Notes under the pieces: model-generated | The model's database searches: none | Told to the model about the DNA's origin: nothing | The model's input: the letters and a program-made list of their open reading frames with translations, nothing else | Part shown: positions 10,714 to 20,270 of the stretch, piece after piece | How the letters are laid out: the number at the start of each line of letters is the position of its first letter | Numbering within the stretch: position 1 is the stretch's first letter | Assembly (NCBI GenBank): GCA_022641835.1 | Contig: CP048719.1 | Span: 124,001-188,000, forward strand | Direction of reading: 5' to 3' | Length of the DNA stretch: 64,000 bases | DNA from: Petasospora fabianii | Lineage: Eukaryota; Ascomycota; Saccharomycetes; Phaffomycetales; Wickerhamomycetaceae | Translations under genes and position numbers: made by a program

Positions 10714-10974
10714 ACACGACCCCATCTCTCCGGTAAAGTCGTGTCCACCCAAGCTCCCGACTCCCCACTCTACCGAACCCAGGGCACATAACCGTGACTT
10801 TCCGATTGACGCGTTGGCGGTGTAAGGGTGTTCGCGCCTTCGCGGCTCTCCGCGCTCTATGGCCCAAGTGACAAGTGGAAGGTTACAAGGCGAAGTCTCC
10901 CCGAAAGCCCGCGGGGGGCTCCAGAGGAAAACTCGGTTTAGGATCACCAACTCAGGACCCATAGTGGGCCTTTT
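10714..10974 (+). ncRNA. candidate structured RNA (possible Pol III transcript)
   Basis: Several stems follow one another on the plus strand. ACACGAC/GTCGTGT pairs at 10714-10720 with 10738-10744. CGCGG-CTCT-CCGCG and CCCCG-AAAGCCCG-CGGGG hairpins follow. GGCCCA (10861-10866) pairs with TGGGCC (10965-10970), directly followed by TTTT as in a Pol III terminator. Its GC content contrasts with the AT-rich flank after 10975. I could not fit it to SRP RNA, RNase P, RNase MRP or a C/D snoRNA, and saw no clear A or B box. It could instead be structured leader of the FPK1 mRNA. Confidence 0.3.
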
Positions 10975-10975
10975 A

Positions 10976-11068
10976 TCAATCAACCAAAACCTTTTATCAA
11001 TCAATACATTAACCAAATCAATCAACCAAATAAATCAATCAATCAACTGATTAACTGATTAATCAATC
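10976..11068 (+). repeat. degenerate ATCAA/CCAA low-complexity leader
   Basis: About 90 bases of imperfect ATCAATCAACC-type units, nearly free of G, immediately upstream of the FPK1-like start. G-poor leaders of this sort are typical of yeast 5' UTRs. Confidence 0.6.
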
Positions 11069-11102
11069 TTCCTATCTCTCTCTCCCATATATCACAAAAT
11101 AA

Positions 11103-13556
11103 ATGACATCCACCGCAGGCTCAACCAACCCCTCGGTGATTGTCAGCAGTATCACCACCGACAAGGACCCTATCCACAGCTCGGGCACAACACCCGCACA
11201 TGAATCAGATAAATATTCATCATCCAATAACTTGAATGTCACTGTTAATGATTCTGTCAACGGCAGTACTAATGGACCGGGTTCCATTTCTAAACTTAGA
11301 TCGAGATCAGTATCCATTGGAAGACTCTTCAATTTTGGCTCTACAGCTACCCGTTCAGACTCAAGACCACAAACTCCAAGTGTCAACAACAAGTCACATG
11401 ATGAGCTCAACGACTATTTTATGAATTCTCCACCACAAGAAGCGATCGTACATGATCATTTATCACCAGCTGTCGAGTCTCTCACAATAGATAATCACCC
11501 TCACCCTCAACATACAACTACATCAACAAAACCACAGAGAGAGGAAACTCCTGATTCAACGAATGATGGTCAAAAGAAACTCTCGGTCAAACTTAAAAGT
11601 CTCTTCAAGATCAACTCATCTTCAAATAACTCATCACCACAAATGTCCTCGGCTCGTGATGTTAACACCCCAGATGAAGATGATGATTTCCAACTAGAAC
11701 AACCGGCAAAGACACATGAGCTTAACTTGCATCAAGAGTTCCCAATTAAGGAAGTGTCAACACCTCCAGCATCAGAGACTACACAACAACAAGTACCAGC
11801 TACAAAATCATCCTTATTAGCCGCTGTTAGAAGAATGCGTTCCCCATCATCTCCAACCCCGGTTAACAAGGACTCAACAACAACTACAACAACTTCTACA
11901 AATGGACATGCACAAGGTGGCTCACAAACAGTGTCATCACAACCATATTTTGCCCATCAAGGTCTACCACCACATGCAGATACATCTGCAATGCATTCCG
12001 AGAACTTTGAATCACAAGGTCAAGGTCCATTACCATTCTCCCTTCGCAAGACAAATGGTGAGTCTAAAGTATCACTCAATCAAATTGATGAAGAACCAAC
12101 ATCAACTACACTTGACAAATCACCATCTCCATCACCATCATCAACAGCAACAGATCAACAAGATCCATCAAAGGAGAAACCAAAACTTAGAAGGGTCGCT
12201 TCTGCACCTTTAAACATCAAACAACCATCACAGGAGTCTGATAAGAAACTCAAGAACATTGATGAGACAACAGAATCATCACAAGATGGAAACAAAACAA
12301 GACCAAGAAAGAAATCCTTTTTGAACTCACACTCCATCAGAGCAACAGATCTCAAAGTTGGTCCTCAATCTTTTGAAAAGATTAGACTCCTTGGTAAAGG
12401 TGACGTTGGTAAAGTGTATCTCGTTCGTGAAAAGACAACAAACAGATTATATGCCATGAAAGTGTTATCAAAGAAGGAAATGATTCAAAGAAACAAAATC
12501 AAACGTGCCCTTGCCGAACAAGAGATTCTCGCAACTTCAAATCATCCATTCATTGTGACACTTTATCACTCTTTCCAATCAGAAGAGTATCTATACCTAT
12601 GCATGGAGTACTGTATGGGTGGTGAATTCTTCCGTGCTTTACAAACACGCAAATCCAAATGTATCTCTGAAGTCGATGCCCGATTTTATGTTTCTGAAGT
12701 CACTGCTGCATTGGAATATTTACACTTGATGGGATTCATTTATCGAGATCTTAAACCGGAAAACATCCTGTTACATCAAAGTGGTCACATTATGCTCTCG
12801 GATTTCGACTTGTCCAAACAAACCGAGTCTATCAAAAATCCAAGTATGTCCAGTATCAGCTCAAATAATAAGAACTTGATGACATTGGATACAAAAGTGT
12901 GCATTGATGGATTCAGAACAAACTCGTTTGTCGGTACAGAGGAATACATCGCACCAGAGGTGATTAGGGGAAAGGGACACACAGCTGCTGTTGATTGGTG
13001 GACTCTTGGTATCTTACTCTTTGAAATGTTGTTTGGTACAACGCCGTTTAAAGGCTCAACTAGAAATCAAACTTTTTCAAACATTTTGAAATCGGAAGTT
13101 GTGTTCCCTGATACACAACAAATCTCATCAAATTGTAAAAGTTTGATTAAGAAGTTGTTGATAAAGGATGAGAATAAGAGACTGGGATCTAAGATTGGTG
13201 CCTCGGATATCAAGAATCATCCATTCTTTAAAAATGTCCAATGGGCACTTTTAAGAAATCAATCTCCACCAATGATCCCAGTATTGTCCAAAGATGGTGC
13301 TGATTTCCACAAGCAAAGGGATAAGAAGGAATCATCAATCGATATCACAAAGGAAAAAGTTGTTGTCGAGAGCGAAGTTGAAGAAGATGATCCTTTCGAA
13401 GATTTCAATTCAATGACATTGATTCACGATGCCGGAAACTCTGAAGATACCGTTCTTTATGGTGCTGGTAACTCTTATGGAAGCATCAGTTACACCTTGA
13501 TGAGTGGTAACAGACCAAGAACTAACAGTAAAGGGTTGTTCAAGACAAAGTTTTAG
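11103..13556 (+). CDS. FPK1: AGC kinase of the Fpk1/Kin82 (NRC-2) family
   Basis: An 817-residue protein. About 420 Ser/Thr/Pro/Gln-rich residues precede a kinase domain that opens with [12 protein letters not shown] near 427. It has [12 protein letters not shown] near 549 and DFDLSKQ near 566 (DFD rather than DFG, as in this family). The activation loop carries a long insert before [15 protein letters not shown]. The C-terminal extension has the [13 protein letters not shown] segment usual in NRC-2/Fpk1 kinases. In yeast, Fpk1 and Kin82 phosphorylate the flippases Dnf1/Dnf2 and so control phospholipid asymmetry. Which paralogue this represents cannot be told. Confidence 0.85.
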   Translation: MTSTAGSTNPSVIVSSITTDKDPIHSSGTTPAHESDKYSSSNNLNVTVNDSVNGSTNGPGSISKLRSRSVSIGRLFNFGSTATRSDSRPQTPSVNNKSHDELNDYFMNSPPQEAIVHDHLSPAVESLTIDNHPHPQHTTTSTKPQREETPDSTNDGQKKLSVKLKSLFKINSSSNNSSPQMSSARDVNTPDEDDDFQLEQPAKTHELNLHQEFPIKEVSTPPASETTQQQVPATKSSLLAAVRRMRSPSSPTPVNKDSTTTTTTSTNGHAQGGSQTVSSQPYFAHQGLPPHADTSAMHSENFESQGQGPLPFSLRKTNGESKVSLNQIDEEPTSTTLDKSPSPSPSSTATDQQDPSKEKPKLRRVASAPLNIKQPSQESDKKLKNIDETTESSQDGNKTRPRKKSFLNSHSIRATDLKVGPQSFEKIRLLGKGDVGKVYLVREKTTNRLYAMKVLSKKEMIQRNKIKRALAEQEILATSNHPFIVTLYHSFQSEEYLYLCMEYCMGGEFFRALQTRKSKCISEVDARFYVSEVTAALEYLHLMGFIYRDLKPENILLHQSGHIMLSDFDLSKQTESIKNPSMSSISSNNKNLMTLDTKVCIDGFRTNSFVGTEEYIAPEVIRGKGHTAAVDWWTLGILLFEMLFGTTPFKGSTRNQTFSNILKSEVVFPDTQQISSNCKSLIKKLLIKDENKRLGSKIGASDIKNHPFFKNVQWALLRNQSPPMIPVLSKDGADFHKQRDKKESSIDITKEKVVVESEVEEDDPFEDFNSMTLIHDAGNSEDTVLYGAGNSYGSISYTLMSGNRPRTNSKGLFKTKF

Positions 13557-13657
13557 ATCTCCATGATCGACTCATGTCTTACGGGATTATGTATGAAGGA
13601 AAACCGGAAAAAAAATGTTTATGACATAACTTTTTACTATATATGTAGTGATGTGAC

Positions 13658-16600
13658 CTATGTATCCAGTTCATCGTATAGCTCAATCAGCTTCTGCACA
13701 TTCTTTGAATTATCATCACCTTGTTTCATCACCTTATTCATAACTTTGGCAACATCCATCGCATAGGCAACCTTATGGCTCTTATCAACATATTTCTGTC
13801 TCTCCTTGGACACTTCAAAGGCCTTTTGAATGATTTTCTCATCAATGAAGGCCAATTTGGCAACATTGAGTCCATATGAATTGCTTGCAATACCCTTAAC
13901 CAAATTGTACAGAAATGTAACCTTCGGCCAATCCCCTTCATGGCTCTTCTCCTCGATGTATCCCATATGGTAGTTTTGAATTGCTTCAGGATACCTCTTC
14001 TCCAATTTGCACACAGATGGGAAATGTGTAATGAACAAAGTCAAACAACCCTCAACTTCACTAGCCAAATGTTCCAAGATTGACCCAGCAATACTAATAC
14101 CATCAACGGTACCGGTACCCCTACCAATCTCATCCAAGATCACAAGCGAATTACCCCTCTGTGCCTTGATACTCTGCAATACATTCAGCATCTGCGTCAT
14201 CTCCGTGTAAAAGGTACTCTCGCCTTTGATCAAATCATCTTGAGCACCCATTCTGGTGAGTAACTGATTAAAGATACCAAGCGTTGCACTCTCAGCGGGG
14301 ACGAAGCATCCAACTTGGGCCATTATCACAATGAGAGCAACCTGTTTCACATAACTCGACTTACCACCCATGTTTGGTCCAGTAATTACCATACATTTGC
14401 ATCTTTCATCCATGTTAATGTCATTTGGGACATAGTTCCGCAGTTGTTCGATAGTTGGGTTGCGTCCATTGTGTACACGGATGATTTTGGAGTCGACAAA
14501 CTTCGGACGTGTCATGTTAGCAGCAGCAGATGCTGCAGAGAGGGAAAGGAGACAGTCATATTGAGAAAGACATTTGATGAGGTCGGCAAAGGATGTATAG
14601 TGTTCGTCGATGTGTTTGATGAATTTGGTGAAGATAGTTTGGCATGCATTGAGGTAAAGCTCATTGTGATATTTGAGCTGGGTGTAGAGGGCAATAATCT
14701 GTGGAGAACGAAATCTTGACACGAGCTTGGTGGAGGAGATTTTGACCCAGTCCTTTGGAACCAGTTTAAGAACCTGGTTTCTGACTTCAATGAGATATGG
14801 TTCACGGTTTTTTTCAACGTACTCCATAGATGGCCTTTTGAAAATATTTCTGATACGACTGAGTTCTTCGTCAAGTTGAGACTTGATCTCAGCAATAGCT
14901 TCATCCTCAGTAATAATCTCGTCCTGGTTGACCGTTAGCTTGTTCAAGTTGAAGTACTTCAAGACATAGTCATCCGTACGGTCATCCATCGCATACTGTG
15001 AATTGATCATCTCAACATACTGTGACACGTTTGTATCAAGCACAATATGCACCAGTCGTTCAAGAAGCTCTTTCATGAGGGGAGATCTGACATGAGTTAC
15101 AATATCAAACTTGCCAAACTTGACCACCAGCCTAGAGATATCATCAAGCTTACTCAAGAATAAGTACAACTCTTTTCTCTTAACCTTACCGTAATGGATA
15201 CGACTCAGCATTTTTTCCAAATCAGGACAACTCTTCAATAAGTCGGCAAGAGCCTCCAAAAAGTGATGAAATTCATTCTGAATGTTTTCCACAGCATCCA
15301 GTCTTTTCTCAATAGACTCACGGTGGACCAACGGCCTTGAAATCCATTTCCTTAGTAATCTGAATCCAAATTTTGTACGTGTATGATTCAAGAGCCAAAG
15401 CAAGGATCCATATTCTTCAAAAGTGGTACTGTTCTGGAAAACATCGAGGTTCTGTAATGTGTTGGCGTTGAGAATCATATGGTGAATGTCTGAGAAGTTG
15501 ACATAGTTTGTTACAACTTTGAATGCGGATTCAAGCTGAAACTCAGTGAGGTACTCGATTAGCAGGGAGCAACATGCTTGAAATTCTAAGGATTTGCTCG
15601 AGATAAAATCAAAGAGTGAATCGTTGGCTGAGACGAAGTCATTCATGAATGTCTCATAGTAAGTGCGTTTGATGGATGGATATGGAAGGATTCTAATCTC
15701 GGTAGTGTGAAGTCTGATGAAGTTATCAATGATTTTATTGGTTAACTGGGAGAGGTTTTTGTCAAAATGCAAGATCTCAATTGGTTCCAGGTGGAGGAGA
15801 CGGGTTTCGAGTTCAATACGGAGATGGTCATCTTTGAACTCATCATAAACAATCTCACCAGTGAGTGGTTGGATCGATACGAGACTGATTGTCACAGTGC
15901 TGTCTTTGTTTGGTGTCTCAATTATGGCAACAAGGGAATCCAAGGATCTATCGTCCTTAACACCGTGCCCCTTATCATCGTACTCGATGTACGTCGCCTT
16001 GGTGAAAACATCAGTAATTTGTCTCTTGAACAATGCGGACTTATTACCGGCTTCCATGGATTTGATAGCACTCTGTTCAACCTGACCGACAACACCAACT
16101 TTCATACCCTTATCAAGAAGTCTCTGAAGATGGATATGGAGACGTGGTTCAGGGATAGAGCAATATGCAAGTTTGTTATACATCTTGTCAGCGGGTGTTT
16201 CGTTGATGATGTTGAGCTTTCCTGGAACAAGGGCAATGTTCAGGATCTTGTGTACCTTGACAGCATCTTCACAGTAAAATTTGTACTTGTATCCAACCTG
16301 AATAGCCAAAATTTTGTCTAGATGAAGAAGTTTGAGTTGGACCACTTGCTCATCGAGCGGCGTAAGCTTGGATTTGGACTTGGCTGGGGCCTTCTTCGCC
16401 TTCTTTGTTGCTGGTAGTACAGACTCCTCGTTATCTTCTTCTTCGTCACTCGCAGCGTCTTCAGTGGGGCTGTCACGATTTGAGAATGTGGTTAGCGTTA
16501 GCTTGCGTTTGTACTGCGCTCTGAGCTGCTGTTGCTCTTGTGTAATCTGTCCTGGAGGGGCATTCTTGTCAAAGGCAAACCGCTGAGCTTTCTCCTGATG

Positions 16601-16855
16601 CGGTCGTGATTCTGTTGGCTCAACACTATCAGACGGTGATTTAGAAGCCACCTGTTCTTCCTTCACCGGCTCGGGTACGGGATCAGGAGTTGGCTGTGGC
16701 GGAGAAATCGTATAAGAGACCTCAGAGTCGGAATCATCTCCAAGATCAATCACCTCCACAGACTGCTTCTTCGGTACGGGAGGCGCTGGTGGCTTCGCCG
16801 GAGATGATGAAGACTTGAAGAACCGACTGATCGACGGCTGTGATGACCTGGACAT
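13658..16855 (-). CDS. MSH3: DNA mismatch repair protein Msh3
   Basis: A 1065-residue MutS homologue. A PCNA-binding PIP box (QPSISRFF) sits at residues 6-13, then a disordered linker. The mismatch-binding domain near 170-290 includes NKSALFKRQITDVFTKATYI, a segment typical of Msh3 rather than Msh6. Connector, lever and clamp regions follow. The ATPase has Walker A GPNMGGKSSY near 825 and VILDEIGRGTGTVDG. Msh3 pairs with Msh2 (MutS-beta) to recognise insertion/deletion loops and removes non-homologous tails in recombination. Two MluI boxes lie about 80-95 bases upstream. The 3' end nearly abuts the convergent FPK1 gene (about 100 bases). Confidence 0.95.
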   Translation of the reverse strand: MSRSSQPSISRFFKSSSSPAKPPAPPVPKKQSVEVIDLGDDSDSEVSYTISPPQPTPDPVPEPVKEEQVASKSPSDSVEPTESRPHQEKAQRFAFDKNAPPGQITQEQQQLRAQYKRKLTLTTFSNRDSPTEDAASDEEEDNEESVLPATKKAKKAPAKSKSKLTPLDEQVVQLKLLHLDKILAIQVGYKYKFYCEDAVKVHKILNIALVPGKLNIINETPADKMYNKLAYCSIPEPRLHIHLQRLLDKGMKVGVVGQVEQSAIKSMEAGNKSALFKRQITDVFTKATYIEYDDKGHGVKDDRSLDSLVAIIETPNKDSTVTISLVSIQPLTGEIVYDEFKDDHLRIELETRLLHLEPIEILHFDKNLSQLTNKIIDNFIRLHTTEIRILPYPSIKRTYYETFMNDFVSANDSLFDFISSKSLEFQACCSLLIEYLTEFQLESAFKVVTNYVNFSDIHHMILNANTLQNLDVFQNSTTFEEYGSLLWLLNHTRTKFGFRLLRKWISRPLVHRESIEKRLDAVENIQNEFHHFLEALADLLKSCPDLEKMLSRIHYGKVKRKELYLFLSKLDDISRLVVKFGKFDIVTHVRSPLMKELLERLVHIVLDTNVSQYVEMINSQYAMDDRTDDYVLKYFNLNKLTVNQDEIITEDEAIAEIKSQLDEELSRIRNIFKRPSMEYVEKNREPYLIEVRNQVLKLVPKDWVKISSTKLVSRFRSPQIIALYTQLKYHNELYLNACQTIFTKFIKHIDEHYTSFADLIKCLSQYDCLLSLSAASAAANMTRPKFVDSKIIRVHNGRNPTIEQLRNYVPNDINMDERCKCMVITGPNMGGKSSYVKQVALIVIMAQVGCFVPAESATLGIFNQLLTRMGAQDDLIKGESTFYTEMTQMLNVLQSIKAQRGNSLVILDEIGRGTGTVDGISIAGSILEHLASEVEGCLTLFITHFPSVCKLEKRYPEAIQNYHMGYIEEKSHEGDWPKVTFLYNLVKGIASNSYGLNVAKLAFIDEKIIQKAFEVSKERQKYVDKSHKVAYAMDVAKVMNKVMKQGDDNSKNVQKLIELYDELDT

Positions 16856-16933
16856 GTCTCTTGAAAGCCTGTGAGGTAGTTATACCATGCTAAATTCATC
16901 AACCAACAGAGAGACATGTCGGGTTCTCATGCG

Positions 16934-16951
16934 ACGCGTTCTTTAACGCGT
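16934..16951. promoter_or_regulatory. paired MluI cell-cycle boxes upstream of MSH3
   Basis: Two ACGCGT hexamers at 16934-16939 and 16946-16951, six bases apart, 79-96 bases upstream of the MSH3 ATG. They are also the arms of an AACGCGT hairpin. ACGCGT is the MBF (Mbp1/Swi6) site driving G1/S transcription of replication and repair genes. Confidence 0.65.
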
Positions 16952-17134
16952 TTCGCCACCTCGGACTCGGAGGTTTCATGGGCGCCAGTTCGAACCTTCG
17001 CTGGTGCAGTTTTATTTTCCATTAAGCGCGATGAAGTGAAAAAAAACTGAGCATTGTACCGGAACCATGACACCATCTCTCTTATCTCCAGCCCATCATA
17101 CCCCACGGGCCCATATCCACATATAGGGACAAAC

Positions 17135-18727
17135 ATGCCACCCATACTGCGGCTTCGCCTACTGTCTTCCTCGAGCCGATCGGCGAGATGTCACTTCCAC
17201 ACTCTTCTGCACACCCGTCCCCGTACGGGAATCAACATGAGCCATCGCACAATACCACAACATAATCATCACCTCCAGCTTAAAGGGCCTGGACGGATCT
17301 TATGGTCCTACTTCACTGCTCCTTCGAATCTTGTATTTGTTTCTACGAATTTGCTAGCACTGACAATACTCGGTACGTGGCGAGGACTGCACACGGCCTC
17401 GAGGCGGAATACTGGTATCGAGGATGATGGCATCATCACGTTGGGTCAGGAAGAAGAGGAGTTAATGGGAATGGATCAATTTACTCGGACTAGAGGTGTA
17501 TTGAATTTTAAGAAGAGATCGATTATTGATGAACTCGATACAGATGTGTTCGAGGGTCAAGAATTTGACTTGCCGATGACTGAGGAAGATCTGGATGCAT
17601 ATGGTCCTACAAAGGGCAGAGATGTCAAGACTGAGAGAATTCAAAACATGATCGTTGACGAGTTGTTGTATCTTTACAATGCTCAGGAAGAGCTTTCAAC
17701 CATGTTTGAGAAAGGTATAAAGCTCGATTCGCTACATGAATTAAACCAATCACAGAAGGAAGCTGCACTAAGATCGCTCATGGCCACCATTGACACGCAA
17801 GAGCAAGAAATTACATCCCTTGAAGAATTCATAGATCGTGTTCCAAGTGATGAAATTCATCAACTGATAGCTACTATTTCATCAAAAGCTGTTCTCCACA
17901 GTATGCACTCCAGCACCACATCGAAGCCAATCACGAGCTATGAGGAGAGAGAGGCCACACCAAGAACATATTCCCGCCACGCCCCATCCAACCAGTTACC
18001 CTCACTTCTAAGAGAATACAAAGACATAACAAGTCCTTCTCCATCTTTTCTCGTTTCGTCTGCATCTGCCATTTTGAATACGAATCTTAACCTTTCCCCA
18101 ATATCATCTCTCTTCCCACAACTCCTCAACACTCCGACACCAAATGAAAATTTCCACATCCTTTCGAATATCATTTCGAACACACTCATGCAAACGAACA
18201 ACGTCCATTCTGAACATGACCTTGACTGGATTATGAAGTCTGCAATTGCCTACTCTAACAGACCACTGTTCACTACCTGCCTCACCAAACTTCGACTCAC
18301 CGATACACCAACTGATCCAAGACTCTTAATCAATCGCATGTCATTCGGAAACGATTCTCTCAGTCTCTCTGCATACACCAACCTTCTCGATGGCGCTATC
18401 CGTCTCGAATATGACGAGACAACAGTGATGAAAGCTGTTAACAAAACCATCTCTGGATTGTTCATTGATGAGAGGGGTCAAGTGCGCGTCAAGATCCAAG
18501 GTCTGATCCCACGTATGTCATATAGAGTGAGAAAGGCATGGGAGAGTGCGGACACTGATTTTGTGAGTACTGTGTTGAAGATTGGTGTCAAATTTGAAAA
18601 TAAGGGCGTCGTGAAGTGGTGTGTTGATGCTCTCATGTTGAGAGTTCAACAAGGTTTGATTGAGAAAAGTATCGTGATTGATGCTGTGAAGGCTTTGGAG
18701 TCGAGGGGATTATATGAAGAGGCTTAA
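17135..18727 (+). CDS. uncharacterised mitochondrial protein with a membrane segment
   Basis: A 530-residue protein that I do not recognise. The N-terminus (MPPILRLRLLSSSSRSARC) is rich in Arg, Ser and Leu without acid residues, as expected for a mitochondrial presequence. A hydrophobic stretch near residues 65-85 (NLVFVSTNLLALTILGTW) may cross a membrane. An acidic helical region follows. The last 200 residues are predicted by eye as paired helices, possibly PPR-like, ending in VVKWCVDALMLRVQQGLI. The open frame extends upstream to TTG at 17054; 17135 is the first ATG. It is divergent from MSH3. A mitochondrial RNA or translation factor is a guess only. Confidence 0.7.
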   Translation: MPPILRLRLLSSSSRSARCHFHTLLHTRPRTGINMSHRTIPQHNHHLQLKGPGRILWSYFTAPSNLVFVSTNLLALTILGTWRGLHTASRRNTGIEDDGIITLGQEEEELMGMDQFTRTRGVLNFKKRSIIDELDTDVFEGQEFDLPMTEEDLDAYGPTKGRDVKTERIQNMIVDELLYLYNAQEELSTMFEKGIKLDSLHELNQSQKEAALRSLMATIDTQEQEITSLEEFIDRVPSDEIHQLIATISSKAVLHSMHSSTTSKPITSYEEREATPRTYSRHAPSNQLPSLLREYKDITSPSPSFLVSSASAILNTNLNLSPISSLFPQLLNTPTPNENFHILSNIISNTLMQTNNVHSEHDLDWIMKSAIAYSNRPLFTTCLTKLRLTDTPTDPRLLINRMSFGNDSLSLSAYTNLLDGAIRLEYDETTVMKAVNKTISGLFIDERGQVRVKIQGLIPRMSYRVRKAWESADTDFVSTVLKIGVKFENKGVVKWCVDALMLRVQQGLIEKSIVIDAVKALESRGLYEEA

Positions 18728-19384
18728 TGACCGTTATGAAAATAATTACACTGCAAAAAGATTATGACGATTCAATGGGAACGTATCCTGTACATAGTGT
18801 CCATTGTTGACGTTCAAATTAATGCATCTACGAATTAGGAGCAATGATTTTCTTTTTCGATTATAATGGCTATAGACACTTGTTTGACAGTTAGTACTCT
18901 CCTTAGAGCCGATTGGATTCAGAACAGCAGGGCAAAGAGGCTTCAATTCATACGACACAATTTTCGTCCGTTTCCCCAGGGTGACGACGGCTCTTATGGC
19001 ACGTCGTTCTTCCCCTGGGTTCGTCAGTGGATTGACAGAGTTTTTAATCATTTGAGAAGCCAAAATGCATCCTAGTGTATCTGGAGGTTAAGTGACATAC
19101 GTTTTGGATGATTGCTAGTTTTCAAATGAGAACAGGCCAGAGACAGAGAATGGTTCCTTTCGTTGAAAAAAAAAAAAATGGCTGAGCGATTGTGTGTGCC
19201 TACCGTGTTTTTTCTGAGGGCAAAATTTTTGATCGCGATGAGCTTTGGCATCGGAGTGATAGGCACTAAATCAGTGTATTCATCGATCATTTTGTGTCTT
19301 GAAAGATTGCTTTGACTATTTCATTGGCTTCTAGAATCACTTCATTTAATATCTGATAAGATCAAAGAAAATAAACCCAAGAAA
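18728..19384. other. gap before TRM112 with minus-strand splice signals
   Basis: No established gene. It contains a convincing minus-strand intron (18870-19100) and a 13-A tract (19166-19178). Overlapping frames on both strands are open for about 70-100 codons near 18750-19075, without recognisable product. Confidence 0.5.
18835..19290 (-). CDS. candidate small two-exon gene, product unknown
   Basis: On the minus strand an ATG at 19290, 95 bases from the divergent TRM112 start, opens exon 1 (19101-19290). The donor GTATGT, a perfect TACTAAC at 18890-18896 and acceptor TAG at 18870-18872 define a 231-base intron with ordinary branch-to-acceptor spacing. Exon 2 (18835-18869) keeps the frame and ends in TAA, giving 74 residues starting MIDEYTDLVPITPMPKLIA. 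I recognise no family. Against it: exon 1 carries the 13-T run (read as Phe). The intron may instead belong to a noncoding transcript. Confidence 0.3.
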
Positions 19385-19774
19385 ATGAAGTTCCTCACAA
19401 CAAATTTTGTCAAGTGCGTGTCCAAACAGTGCGACACCACCATCGACAATTTCCCATTGCAGTATGAGAACTGTCAGCTGGTACAAGAAGAGCAGGAGTT
19501 TGTGCCCGAGTTTCTTCTCAACATCCTCGACCGTCTCGACTGGCCTGCTGTGCTGAAGGTTGCTGCCGACCTGGGTAACACGTCGCTCCCACCACAGCTC
19601 CCTGAGGACATTGACGCAGAGTCCCCCGACACAATGGCGTTGTTGAAGGATCTCCACACCTTGTTGCTTGAGACAAGCATCACTGAAGGTGAAATGAAGT
19701 GCAGAGCTTGCGGTCACATTTACTATGTGAAGAACTCTATTCCAAACTTCCTTCTTCCCCCACACCTCGCATAA
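19385..19774 (+). CDS. TRM112: methyltransferase activator Trm112
   Basis: A 129-residue protein, the usual length. The N-terminus MKFLTTNFVKC and CVSKQC give one half of the zinc site. The C-terminal MKCRACGHIYYVKNSIPNFLLP gives the rest and the conserved tail that contacts partner enzymes. Trm112 stabilises and activates Trm9, Trm11, Mtq2 and Bud23, linking tRNA, eRF1 and 18S rRNA methylation. The start is the only ATG near the N-terminal motif. Confidence 0.95.
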   Translation: MKFLTTNFVKCVSKQCDTTIDNFPLQYENCQLVQEEQEFVPEFLLNILDRLDWPAVLKVAADLGNTSLPPQLPEDIDAESPDTMALLKDLHTLLLETSITEGEMKCRACGHIYYVKNSIPNFLLPPHLA

Positions 19775-20270
19775 GCGTGTGCTGCGCTGCGGTATCTACC
19801 GAGTCTATGGAGTGCCCCTGGGGTGCCCCTGGGGTGCCCCTGGGCACCCCCGGTGCATACACAAGTTTTCTAATGCCCACGAGTAATGACCATGTATTCA
19901 AAGAGCGTAGGATTGAACTGTATATAAAACTCTGGGCAAATTCCCTCCTAAAATAGGCTAAACCCAGAACTAAAACCTCTCGTGTGGTTATAAGCCCTGC
20001 CCTCTCACCTGCCCCTCGCGAAGGCTGTGGGCAGCCCAAAAAAGACACGCCCATTTCAGCTCTAACCCTTCAGCAAACACGCGTGCCTCTGTGTCACACT
20101 CACTAACCCTTCTTTAGCTACTGTGTTTCAGTTTCTTGTGTTTCTGATTCTGTATCGGTACTTTCATCAATATCCACACACCAACACACGCTTCCCCTCG
20201 CTTTTTCTCCCTCCTTAACCGGTTCCTGAGATCATACACGGATCAAACATAATACACCACTACAGCACAA
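19775..20270. other. intergenic TRM112 to ROT1
   Basis: It holds the GC-rich repeat/hairpin at 19812-19853, then the promoter and pyrimidine-rich leader of ROT1. A CACTAAC followed by TTCTTTAG at about 20099-20116 looks like an intron end, but no matching donor was found. Confidence 0.55.
19812..19853 (+). repeat. three tandem 11-base GC-rich units ending in a hairpin
   Basis: GTGCCCCTGGG occurs three times without change (19812-19844), followed by CACCCCCGG. GGGGTGCC at 19831-19838 pairs with GGCACCCC at 19843-19850 around the loop CCTG. It starts 38 bases after the TRM112 stop. Confidence 0.75.

Larger units (their letters stand above)
9618..11102. other. 1.5 kb divergent spacer SKY1/FPK1
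   Basis: The long promoter region between two kinase genes. It contains a CACGTG E-box (10202-10207), a GC-rich CCGGCC/GACCG stretch near 10230-10260, the structured segment at 10714-10974 and an ATCAA-rich leader at 10976-11068. Open frames here are short and overlap on both strands, so none is called as a gene. Confidence 0.6.

Noticed and set aside
16975-17010. GTTCGAA near a T run, suggesting a tRNA
   Set aside because: No cloverleaf forms on either strand; the T arm does not pair.
20098-20116. Branch site and TTCTTTAG before ROT1
   Set aside because: No acceptable donor was found upstream after TRM112, so a leader intron is not claimed.
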